Positions 34,001 through 44,851 of a DNA stretch of 64,000 nt are shown here, one piece after another. The notes below the pieces were generated by a model. The model saw only the letters and a program-made list of their open reading frames with translations, was not told where the DNA came from and did not search any database. Source of the DNA: Rhea pennata (Eukaryota > Chordata > Aves > Rheiformes > Rheidae); contig NC_084674.1 in the NCBI RefSeq assembly GCF_028389875.1, positions 10,883,501 through 10,947,500 on the forward strand. The letters are read 5' to 3'. The position numbers and the translations under genes were made by a program. Within the stretch, counting starts at the first letter, position 1. Each line of letters starts with the position of its first letter.

Positions 34001-37000
34001 GATTTCCGGCCACCGGGGAACATCTGTGGCTAAGCTGGCTGCACCAGTCCCAGCCAGAGCGAGTCGGTCACACTGCAGTCATGGAGCCAGTTCTCTTGGA
34101 GACGATGGTCGGCAAAGATGAGTTCACGGGGCTGGGCAGTGCCTCTCGCTACCCTAGATCCCCCATGCCCCACAGACCGACTGCTGTGCCACTGCTCTGG
34201 AAATAATGTTCCTCAGAAATGCTGCATCAGGAACTATGAGGAGAAAATGACATTACACTCCGGACACTGCATCCTCCCCATGACAAATTCCAATGCTAAT
34301 CACGTCCCTTCCTGGGCCTTGGTAGTCTGACGGGCTGGGGCACGTTTCAAAGTGCTCTGCTTTGAATTCTAGGCCCCTGAGGGAGGAGGGGAGGCATCTC
34401 TGGGGGCAGCTTTGCAGCACCCTCTCTTTTATATCAGCACTGTGTGCCTGACTGTCTGTGGGAATCATCAGACTCTCACAGGGGCTGCCTGTAGCAACAG
34501 GAAGGGAAAGGGCTAATTAAGACAATGAGGAGAGAGGCCCAGACGATAATAAGGCCTTTCAGGGACTCCCCAGGGGCAAGGCCTAATCATCCCCGCAGGG
34601 GAAGTTATTTCAGATGCTCATACAAGGAAGAGCTGCCCTCTCTGTGAGGGCTTCCAGAGGGAACAAACCAGCACATACTGGGGGCTCTCCAAGCTGAGAG
34701 CTTGGACCTTCCTGCGCTTCCCTTCCTCGTGACCACCTAAGCAAAGCCAGTTTGTGCAACTAATGAGAGATGGAAACCAAAGGCTCAAGGAGGTGCTTGC
34801 TTCAAAAAGGCATCTCCCTGCCCTCCAGGGCCTGCAGCACCAAGTGCCTCACGTAATGCCACCAGACAGAGAAGGAAAGACTCCTTTAGCTGCCAGGGAT
34901 GGAGTTCAAGAAGTGCTACCAGTATGCTACATACTTAGCTCCCTCTATTTGGGGAAATCCTCCTGTAGCAGAAGCAAACAAAGCTGGTCAGACGGACACT
35001 GCTGGCATCTTTGGTTTTTCCTAATCCCAGCTTCTTCATTTTTCACCAGACTCCTCTATCTTCTTAAGCAAACTGAGGGGTCCAGTCACAGCACCACTGC
35101 TTTGGAGGCAGCAACCAGCCAAGCTGTTTAGTGCTAATGCTGTCACATCTACAGATACTGTAGAGTCGACAGCTGAGGTTGAGCTGGTGATGAGGGCTGG
35201 CTCTCCTGCCATCTGGGACAAGGTCTCTGCTCCAGAGTCAGCAAGGCACCTGGCACCTGTCTAACAGCATCCAGCTCCAGGCAGGAGCAGTCTGCAAGGA
35301 GAAGGAAACCTGAGCATGGCACAGAGCCCAGGAGCGTGAGGGCCTGGGAACCACCTTCCTTGATACCCTCTCCAAGGACGGTCCCAGCCTGCCCAGCTCA
35401 GAAAGAAAAGTGCTGCAGCACCTTCGAGAAGGCAAAAGCTGCCACAGAACAGTGCTTTTCCTCAAGCCACCTCAGCTCCCGGAAAGCTGCCTCCATCTGA
35501 CCACAGGATCAGAAAGGCCAGTGTCGCTTTGTATACTGAAAAATAGAAAGTCACTTCCACCCAAACCAAGCTGCTTGAGCTGCAGGTGCTCCTCGCAGCA
35601 TGGCACGAACTCTGCCAAGCATGGCAGAAACCAGGATCCACCCACCTCAACCTCCCTTCCAGTCTGGGAGGCTTCCCAACTAGCGTTACACTGTCCAACT
35701 GCAGTTAAGAGAAAAGTTTGCTCTCTGTCAGCACATGTACCTCATGCTATGGCGATAGGCCCAGCTCCCAGACAAGGTAGGAAACTCTGGCCCAAAGGGA
35801 AAGCGTCTGGAGAGACTGCTACCCTTCTGCATGCTAGCAAGATCTGGTCATGGAACCAGGGTGACAGTCACAAGTCAGAGAGCCAAACCGCTACTCAGTC
35901 TTGTGCTCATGTCCAAAACCCAGGGCATCCCCCCATCATGCCACAGTTGGGGCAGGGGGATTTCCACCCAGCTCCACCAGTGGAGAAGTGCTGCTGGTGT
36001 CTAAGGGGGCTCTGGCAGCAGGAAGGCACAATACATGCAGCTACCAGGCAGGGCTGTCGAGCTAGACGTGCAGCAAGCCCTCAGCAACTGAATGACCCCA
36101 CTCACCAGTGGTGCTTTACCCCCTGACTGCTGAGATGGTCTTAGCTGGTGACTTGAACTCTGTGCAACGGAAAGCCAGACAACGAGGGCTTTCAGCCATG
36201 CCGAAGGGAGCAGAACGCCGTCTCTGTAGAACAGGCTGCACCAGCTCCTCACCGCTCTGCAGGGGACTGGCCGCAGCAGGTCCTGGAGCAGGGCTGTGCT
36301 TGTCCTGTGAGCATGGCAGCAACAGGCTGGGCGGACGATGCTCTGGTCTGAGAAGTATCCAGCTACATTAGCGCTCACTACGCTCTGCAGAATGAACACA
36401 CCTCTTCCCCAACTAAAATACCAAGATATTTAGAGTTCTACTAGCGGGCTACAAAACAGGAGTAAAAAAGAATCCCTTCTTATTTTGCAAAAGAGTGCTT
36501 AAGAACTTCTGCACAAGGATCACTACTGTAGCTGGCTCTGGGGTACAATGCAAACAGTTTAGAAACAGCAGCACCACACTATGTGGCTTGCAGGGAAGAA
36601 ATTTATCCAGCTGAAAGTGGTGGCAGAAGGTGAAAACTGATCCCTGTGCACATAAGCTTTAAAACAATGTTTCTACTAATTAATATAACTTCAACCTGGT
36701 ATGCGATGTCAGCTCTCCCTTCACCTGCCTGCCGGGTAAGATGCTCTCCCCGTGGACCTCACTGACGCACGTCTGAAGCACACAGGAAGCCGGTCTGGTG
36801 CAGGTGAAGCACAAACTCTTGCTTCTCAGCAGCTGAATAAAAGGAAAAATGATTTCCACAAACTCAGTCTGAAGAACAGTCCTTTCAACTCTGTTTGAAT
36901 CATTTCTTGAAGTGACAGTGGCACAAATCCATGTGGTAAAAGCATTCCTAAGAGAGTGTCTCCAAAGCTCTTGGCTGTCACAACGCCTAGGAACAGCATA

Positions 37001-37159
37001 GGCCAGGTTAGGCACTTGGATGAATTCAAAGTGACTAATACAGGAACAGGTCTGAACAACCTGCATACAGCACACTCAGAGACCAGAGCATTCCAGGCAA
37101 CACATTCTCTACCTGCCGTGCCAGTTACTGCCATGCAGATCTCTGGAAGGCAAATGGTC

Positions 37160-37260
37160 TAATCGTAGCTATAGAAAATTTTAAGTTGGAAGGGACCACT
37201 TGAGATCTCTGGTTAGATCAAGCTTTAGACTTGTTTTGATCAGACCTTTCATCTTCCCTA
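37160..37260 (-). mobile_element. CR1 LINE 3'-end remnant
   Basis: The segment atagaaaattttaagttgga followed by agggaccacttgagatctct matches the conserved antisense 3' region of avian CR1 (GTTGGAAGGGACC...GATC). Short, 5'-truncated and diverged. The orientation is minus if that match is right. Confidence 0.55.
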
Positions 37261-40189
37261 AGCACCAGCCAACACACAGTTACAGCACAGTCCCTTCTGC
37301 AGCCTCCTGCACACCAGTGTCAAAGGACCCAGATGCCAGGAGTAGCTGCACACAGCCACAAGACTTAGGACTGCAAAGTCTACCACTAACAGATTGCAGG
37401 GACCCTCTGTGCCAACACTGGACTCACTGGGAAGTAACTGTCAGGCAGCACTTGCTGACATTGGCACAAGAAGCTATAAAAAACCTCTGTGACTAACAAG
37501 CTGCATTCCTTCCAGCCAAATTCCAAAGTCATCTGCACAGGAAAAGAGGAGACATCAGGACAGCAGAGAATCACTGTGAAAGGCACACAGCAAACTAGAT
37601 CTGAACTCTGAGAGCTCCAGAGCTGCCTGATTAGCTCAGGTGTCCTGTGGTCCCTATTACAGATAGGCAGAAATGCTGCCAGGGATTTGACTGATCACAG
37701 GCAAGTCCCTAAGTGCACAGTTTCAGGGCGCTCAATTCCCTCGCAGGAGCCTCAGTGATACAGTCTTAGCACGCGAACATTTCCAACACCCACTTCTCTT
37801 TGCAGAGCAGAAGACCTTTAGGCTGGTGACCTGGGGAGGATACCAGGCGAGCCATCATTATCAACTGTTTTCAGAACTCAGCTCAATGCCTAGAAAGGCA
37901 CAGCTCTGCTAGGGCAGTATGTTCTGCTTGATGTGTTTAGCAACAGTATAAGCCAAGTCTCTGACTGGCAAAGATTCAGACTGGTGAAACGCAAGAGGTG
38001 ACAGAACAGTAGGGAGGCAGGGAGCAATTCAGCAGAGAGAAGAAGTACGACAAAGGCAAAGGATACATCCTGATGTGTCGGCCTCAGGTGCTCAGCTTCC
38101 TGGAGGCTGTTCAGGCAGGAGGAAAAGCAACTTCAATCTGAATTCAGCTGCTCTTCCCCCTAGAGCCCAGGCACTCGGCTAGAACATCTGCTCCCTGCAC
38201 AGAAAGGGCTCTGGAGACTGTTCTTGGTGCCCTTATATGGGGTTGGGAACAAGGGGAAGCCACAAGAGCAGCCTGTCAGGCAGCAATACCACAGGCTGGA
38301 GTTCAGAGCCCTCCTCAGGAAACAGCCAAGAAGAGAAACTCCAGTGCAAGGCTTCAAGACCTGGCATTTGAGAGCGTGGGAATGAGAAGGGTCTGAAGGG
38401 ATGGAAACAAAAGAGACAAAGCAACACTGGCTGGGCAACAGTGATGGAGGGTCTCTCTTCATCCAGCATCATGTCAGGAAAGGGGATCTCTCTGCCAGGG
38501 CATTTTAAAAACAGAAGCAGAAGAAAATATTTCCTCCTGCTCTCCAGCCAACCAGTGGCATTCACAGGTCAGCCTCAAACACTGCAGCAAATTATGATCT
38601 TTGACAGCAACTCAGTTACGCACAGCAAAAACACAAACCCAAGCGTGTGACTCACAGCCTGCAACCACCTCCTGAGGTGGAAAACTTCTACCCCGCTAAC
38701 GGCACTGCCCTACCTGGGGGAGTCAGGAGAACCCTGGTTGAGCCTCAGGACGCCCAGTTTCTCCACTACATACTTCAGCTTTCCTCTCTGAGCTGGGAAT
38801 CAGATACTGACCCTTGCTATAAAGCACTGAAATCCAGACAGATGCTAGAGAAGAGCTGGAATGTAGGGAGTTGTGGTTTTCCAGAGGAGCTCAGCCTTCC
38901 AGCCAATATCCACATGGATTACTAGGTCAGACAACTGATATTTTGAGCTGGTGAGAGAACAAGTCAATTACTTGCCTGCTGCTGCAGAGGTCTGAATGTA
39001 CTTGGCCTGACACTGCTCCCTCTCCCCAGGCTGCCGTATTTTGCTTTTGCAGTATCCAAACTGGGATCTTACAGTCAGTCACAAGTAGGACTACGAAGGC
39101 TGTCCCTCCCAGGTGGCTGCTGCAGCACCAATTGCTTGAACATGAGTGTTTCTCATGTAGTTTGCAGATCCTCTCTCCGCAGAGAAGAGGCCTGACCTCA
39201 GGCTGTGCAGAGTCTGCATTCACATCCAGCAACGTGCCCCCAGGTGCAGGAAGCCTCATCACAGCCTGTCTGCAGCGGTTCTGCAGTGTCTCCTGGGGAC
39301 GGGCAGAGCCTGCAGTCAAGAGAGCTTTCACACCTACCACAAACCATCTCACAACATCCCAGAAACAACAGCAGAGCTGTTATCCATCATGTGTTAATGA
39401 TGGTGGGGTAATTCTCCTCTCCTACTGCTTCACCCCCACAAACTGATAGCAAGAAACTCTCTACATTTGTTTTAAGTGCTGGGATATATCCTCCCAATCC
39501 TTCTGCTTTTCTGCTTTGATTCAGACTCAGATACTCCACTGAACTCAAGGAGAGCCAGGATATATCTAATACATTCAAACACAGCAGATATCCTCTCTAC
39601 TGGCACCTAGAATCTGCTCCTGAAATGTTCAGTAACAGCAAAACAGTAAGTTGTGGACAGGAAAGAGCAAGTAATTGCTATTAACAGCTCCAGCTTTTAG
39701 GCTGGCAACAGTCACAAGTTCATTTTCTAAGTTTGCACCTGGGATACAAAGGAGCAAAACACCACTGGGATCTGAGACAGAATTGCTCTTTGGAGCAAAC
39801 CCATAAGATGAGTTCAGAGCTTCTGCTACCAAGAAGTGGAGGAGGCACCTAAAAGCGTCAGGCAGACTTGCAGGCAGTAGCCCAGTAACACTCTTGTGCC
39901 TGTGTGGAGGTAATACCAAAAGTACGATTAGAACAATACTCTGACTATCAGCTGGTCATTCTCCTAAATTGTATGATGTTTTTGGAGACGAATGAGTAGC
40001 TATAATTCTGCCTGCTTCTGAGCTGTACAAAAGAGCCCAGAATACTGTCACAACACTGAATTACAAAGAAATGCTGGCACCTTTCAACAAAACACTGGCT
40101 GAAGGGGAGGAGGAACAAAAGCTATTGAACCCAATCCCAGAAGAGTGGAAGAAGTGCATCTTCCCACAGTTCCTGGGCAATATGCACAT

Positions 40190-40216
40190 ATATAGATATA
40201 TAGATATATAGATAAT
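40190..40216. repeat. (ATATAG)n microsatellite
   Basis: Short run of tatagatatatagatata downstream of CCDC71. Confidence 0.85.
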
Positions 40217-40649
40217 AAAGTTATAAAATTTGATCAAAATAAAACCAGTAAATGTACAGCTTGAAAAAGAGCAAATATCACAGTGCATCAATGTCATGAG
40301 AAAGTCGTATGTTTTCCCCCTGCATGAGAGCACAGCCTGCCACATTTAGAAAAGATCCCACAGAAAGTGAACACTTTGACCTGCTCAGCTTGCTGCGGGC
40401 AAGGAGTCACCATCCTGTATTCATAAACGTGGTTTTGTACTTATGCAGTCAGTTCTGCATAGCAATGGTAGACAGCCAGGAACAGCACTGGAGCAGGCTG
40501 CTCCATCTGCAGGTATTAGTCGACATGTCGTCACCAGACACTAGAGATCCAAAGTTGATCTTAAACTTCTCCACACTCTGGCACCTGGCTCATACTTACT
40601 TACGAAAAAAAAAAAAAGAAGAAAAAAAAAAGTGACAAAGTGAAGAAAT

Positions 40650-41861
40650 TCAGGAGACACTGTGAGAATGAGACAAGGGCTGAATTCGGATCACAGGGGA
40701 CAGGTTGACCCTAAGAATTTTCTGTGCTCTCCTCCTCACTTCATCATCAGAAGAGTTGTCCACCTTGATTGCCTGGAATTTCAGCAGATTCAAAGTGCTC
40801 TGAGCCCGCTGAGGTTTGTTTTGGACAGGAATGGTATTTGTTTTCTTCTTCTTCTGTGGTGCTTCTCTCACCTCTGTAGCTCTTTTCCTCTTCTGCCCGA
40901 CAGTCTCCTGGTGACTGCTGCTATCCTTCCACTCCATTTTCCCCAGGGGAGCCTCCTTAGCTTTGATTTTCAAAGCCTTGGATTGTGCTGCTACAGTGTT
41001 GCCTTTAGATGAGCTCCCCGTGACTCTCCCATTGAGGACTCCCGAGGCTTTGCAGGCATTACTCTCCTGCAGCACACCACCCTTTGGTCCCTTCAGAAGA
41101 TTTAATGTGAGGGTGGCACAATCTGGTCCTTTCTTCAGACGCTTATAACCCTTAGCTTCTGTTATTTTAGTGCTCTTGCCTGAGGAAGACTGCCTCGGTG
41201 GACTCGAAGCCTTGAGGAGTTTAAGGTCTGAGGGCGAGATTCCAAGATGCCCCTGTTTGTACTTGGATTCCAAACAGGATGCGGTGGTTTTCAGTGGCAC
41301 CAGAGCTTCCAGAACCACAGACAGTCTCATTGCTGGATATACATCAGGATACATATTCGCAGGAAAGCCCACTGCCGAGGCCTTAGATGTGCCAGATCTT
41401 GTCTGCTTCAGGGAGTTTAGCAGCAGATTTGTGGAATTACTTTTAGAGACAGGCTTAGCAGAGACCTTAGAAGAGTTCACGGAAATGCTGGTGGATGAAG
41501 CGGGCACCTTTGCCACAGCTGCTGTGTTTCTAGCTGGAGTTTTAGCAGAATCGGATGCGGTTGCAGCAGCAGCGGTTGCTGCAGTGGAAACATGTTGTGT
41601 GCTCTCTTTTGCTTGATTAGGCGTGTCTGCTGTACATGAACTGTAACCATATACATCTTTACTCCTTAGGATTGTGGGCTGATAGCCTTCCTCCTTGAGG
41701 CCCTGAATAAAGGCCACCAGCTGGGTCTCTGTGTCTGAAAGGTCCTTGGACATTGGGTTGAAGACTCGGAGGGCTTCCTCCAGCACTTTTTGTCCTGCAG
41801 AAGAAATTCTCGACCAGGAATGGACAGCTTTTTCTTCCACATTGTTCACTGCAATATTCAT
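40650..41861 (-). CDS. CCDC71: Coiled-coil domain-containing protein 71
   Basis: Single coding exon, 403 residues. The N-terminus (VEEKAVHSWSRISSAGQKVLEEALRVFNPMSKDLSDTE in pieces) and the C-terminus (LLKFQAIKVDNSSDDEVRRR, then ILRVNLSPVIRIQPL) match human CCDC71 closely. The centre, low-complexity Ala/Ser then Lys-rich, is diverged. Basic, probably nuclear; no function established that I know. Two in-frame ATGs exist, at 41873 and 41861. I chose the second because it has a better context (G at -3) and gives the same spacing to VEEKAVHSW as human. The exon begins at about 41899 after a pyrimidine-rich acceptor (gttgtttttccag). Stop TGA is 40650-40652. Confidence 0.93.
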   Translation of the reverse strand: MNIAVNNVEEKAVHSWSRISSAGQKVLEEALRVFNPMSKDLSDTETQLVAFIQGLKEEGYQPTILRSKDVYGYSSCTADTPNQAKESTQHVSTAATAAAATASDSAKTPARNTAAVAKVPASSTSISVNSSKVSAKPVSKSNSTNLLLNSLKQTRSGTSKASAVGFPANMYPDVYPAMRLSVVLEALVPLKTTASCLESKYKQGHLGISPSDLKLLKASSPPRQSSSGKSTKITEAKGYKRLKKGPDCATLTLNLLKGPKGGVLQESNACKASGVLNGRVTGSSSKGNTVAAQSKALKIKAKEAPLGKMEWKDSSSHQETVGQKRKRATEVREAPQKKKKTNTIPVQNKPQRAQSTLNLLKFQAIKVDNSSDDEVRRRAQKILRVNLSPVIRIQPLSHSHSVS

Positions 41862-41899
41862 GGCATTAGGCAAGGAGGCGCTTCAAAAGGTCCAAATTA

Positions 41900-44464
41900 C
41901 TGGAAAAACAACACTTGACACCTCAAAAGGAGAGAGAAGATAGTTAGCTTACAGCAACTGGAACCATCTCGCATTTTTAAGTAGGGACCTGAAACCATTA
42001 AGACTAGACCTGGCTACTCGTAAACATCAGGTCCGATTCTGTGCATAAGTCAAATTAGCAAGAGCATCATGAAAATTCTGTCACTGTTTTGTTTCTGCAG
42101 TAAAACTAAAGCATCTCTATTGCAGAAATAACTTCAGTCCTAAACAAAAGTTTCAGGCAATCCCATCCAACCCATCCCAAGTTGAACTGTTCCAGCGGTT
42201 AACTCAGTGAAATTTGCAGCTCATTTCCAGTTTGAGTTTGATAAGCCTCAGCTTCTGGTAATCAGATCTCATATCTCATTTTGCCTTTGTAAAGCAGCCC
42301 TCCATTAAATGTTTTCCCTGTGCATGTACTGAGAATAACACGATCAAGCCATCTCAACACTCTTCAATGAACTATACAGCCTGAGTTCCTCAAGTCTATC
42401 CTGGTGTCACGTTCAATTTTCCAGCTTTCTATTTGATTCTGCTCAAAACTGATGCTGAGTCCCTGCCAAATTTGCAGCATCCTCCTGAAGACAGCAGAGC
42501 TGGAGGCTATTTCAGTCGTGCTTCATTGATGCCAGGTACTGCGGAAATACAACTCCATTCCTTGTTTTTTCCCCATGTTTAAACAATGGTCTACAACATG
42601 CTGTCACAGCAAACTGCTGTTGACCCAAGGATACTCACAGCCAAGTGAGTAGGAAGTAGGAAATTCAAGAAGAGCAGCAAGCAGGAAGCAGATAGCATCA
42701 GAGCCGTGCATACAACGGCCTGAGGAATGACACTCAGCTCACCCGTACAGGCACTAGGCAACTATCTGCCTTGGACGGAAGCACTAACTACTGCTTTTAA
42801 AAAAGGAAGTTGAAGAGCAGCCCAGGCAGGAACCTGGGAGAACTCAAACTATCTCACACTGAGCTGGCTGCCCAGCTGACTCCACAGATGAAGCAGTGGC
42901 AAGAGGTTAGTCTTTAGCTTCTCAACTTCATCAGGAGTGTTCAGTGAACAATCTTCTTCAGAGAAATGTTGAAGGTCTCACAGACACTATCAAAGAGGGC
43001 AGGAAGCGAACGAGAAAGTCATGACTGGAAAATTAGCACCTGAGCAGACAAAGTTCTCTCTAGAGCTCCAATTATTCTGCAGCCACAGAGCCCGGGAGAG
43101 TCAGTTGTGAACGAGGTGTCCGTGCCACCACGAATGGTATGGAGAGAAGACACAAACCTACAGCTTAAGCCAAAAGTCGACAAAAGGATCCCAAAGGGGC
43201 AGCACAGGTCAGCAGGTAGGTAACAGGCTCCACATGACTGGTTCATCTCCATCGAGTCTTCTGTAGACGTCGCAGCAGAGGGATTTGGAGAAGGACAACG
43301 CAGTTGCTTTGCAACAGTCAGGACATCTCCCATAGAGGCGGGCAGGAAAGAAAGCACCGCGCTGAAGCTGGCATCATTGGCTAGATATTAGATTTGTCAT
43401 CTCAAAAATGAACAAGAAGTACTAGGCAGAGTGAAGCAAGTGAGGATGCAAAAGCTTAATTCTGATCTGGTAGAGAGGAAGAAGGCACAACTATCAGCAG
43501 GTTTTCAACAGATAGCAAGCAGGTAGCAAAATATTTAATCTGCCAGGAACTTCATGCTGCACGAAGCCCAGGAACAGCCAGAACACCTTAACAGGTATTT
43601 CTATGTCATCTGGGCTGGGACCTGACATTCATGGCAACTCTGTTCCTATAACACATGGTACGAGAGAAAGATGGCTATATACAGCTACGCACTGATTTAT
43701 CTTGTCCAGCCAAAATCAAGTTTGTTCAGTCAACACATTACCTGAGGATCTGCCCTAGCAAAAGCATCAAAAGGCCACAGACCCACAACGCTCCTGATAC
43801 CGATGCAGCATCCCCACAAGCAGAGTGCTGACAGAATGAATCCTTACGCAATGCTCCAGCTCTGCCAGGCCAGGCTTAGCAGTCTGACTACCCAGGATCA
43901 GACTACTAGCCCTTGACAAACAGCTGGGCTGCACAATGCTTCACTGGATGCACTGGAGGGGCGAGCGGGCTGCCAGCGCAGACGACACCGTGGCGCTGGG
44001 CTGCGACAGGCTGCAGAGATGAGCCCGTGGAGGCTGGTGTGGACACCAAGGAGCACTCACTGGAGACCACCCACGGGCAAGCAGCCTCTGGCTCGGTGTC
44101 TCCCAGCGTTCTGCCCCTCTGGGGAGGGGATGCCCCGTCCCCGCTGCCCGCCCCTCACCCTAGGCTCGGCCCAGCACAGGGAGACCTGACCGGCCACCCT
44201 CGGCCCACCGGCTCCCGCGGGCTGGAGGCCCCCAGTGCGCGGGCGCCCCACGCGGGGCCGGTGCGGGGAGGTGTTTGGTGCAGACAGCGGGTGCGGTCCC
44301 CCCGCGCGGCCTCCGCGCCAGCTCCGGGGCCCGTGGGCGGCGGCCAGAGCGGGACTCTCGGCGCCGCGGCTCCGCCTGCGGCACCCGGGGGCCGCCCCGT
44401 CGGGCGGCCCGGCAGCGCCCCCGCCCGGGAGCGCGGGGCCCGGGCACCGCCGGCCCCAACCTAC
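41900..44464 (-). other. CCDC71: CCDC71 intron 1 (5' UTR intron)
   Basis: The acceptor at 41899/41900 and a minus-strand donor (CCG then gtaggt, exon side starting at 44465) bracket a 2.6-kb intron that leads back to the CpG island at 44.2-44.9 kb. No coding exon is seen. It holds an old CR1/L3-like fragment. Confidence 0.55.
42300..42510 (-). mobile_element. Old CR1/L3-type LINE fragment
   Basis: The words tatacagcctgagttcctca, tctatcctggtgtcacgttc and ccagctttc follow, in order, the antisense CR1/L3 pattern (CTGAACAGCCC...TCCTCATAAGTCATG...CCAGCCC). Strongly diverged, boundaries uncertain. Confidence 0.4.
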
Positions 44465-44851
44465 CGGCCGCCGCGAGACCCGCACCCGCCGCTGCGCTGC
44501 AACCTCCGCTCCAACATGGCCGCCCGCGGAGCGCCGGAAGGGCCCGCTGCTTCCGCTTCCGCTTCCGCTCCCGCTTCCGCCCCTCCGCGCCTCCCCCGGG
44601 CCGCGCCCGCACCCCGCGGCGGCGCCTTCGGCCGCACGCCCTCGGCGCCCGGGCCCCGCCCCCTCGCGGGCCCCGCCCCCGTCAGGCCCCGCCCCCGTCA
44701 GGCCCCGCCCCCGTCAGGCCCCGCCTCCTGCCCCCCGCGGAGCCGGCAGGGGGCGCCGCGCGGGGCCGCTCCGGGCGGCGGCGGAAGTGGCGCGCCGGAA
44801 GCGGCGCCGTATCCAGGTAACGGCGGCGCGGCGCGGCCCGGTGCCGGCGCG
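44200..44851. promoter_or_regulatory. Bidirectional CpG-island promoter, CCDC71 / HAD-like gene
   Basis: CpG-dense block between the presumed CCDC71 first exon (minus, from 44465 rightwards) and the plus-strand start at 44852. It contains a run of cttccg hexamers at 44549-44580 (ETS-like), four tandem 16-bp GC-box units (ggccccgcccccgtca, about 44668-44730), further ETS-type GGAAG sites at 44780-44802 and an AACATGGCCGCC element at about 44512 resembling a YY1 site. No TATA box. Confidence 0.6.
44668..44730. repeat. Tandem 16-bp GC-box array
   Basis: ggccccgcccccgtca repeated about four times head to tail. Each unit carries a CCCCGCCCC Sp/KLF-type box. Confidence 0.85.

Larger units (their letters stand above)
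31060..40649. other. Gene-poor spacer between LAMB2L and CCDC71
   Basis: About 9.6 kb of roughly average composition. No coding exon, RNA gene or intact mobile element is recognised. The longest open frames (up to 238 codons at 35410-36126) look unlike any known protein and sit on no visible splice structure. The CCDC71 3' UTR must occupy the right end, but no clear minus-strand AATAAA was found. Confidence 0.5.

Noticed and set aside
35410-36126. 238-codon plus-strand frame in the spacer
   Set aside because: No promoter, no poly(A) signal, no familiar motif; consistent with chance.
40604-40632. A-rich run as a retrotransposon tail
   Set aside because: Lies 20-45 bp beyond the CCDC71 stop codon with no element body beside it; simple A-rich 3' UTR sequence on the opposite strand.
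41170-41616. 148-codon plus-strand frame
   Set aside because: Antisense of the CCDC71 coding exon.
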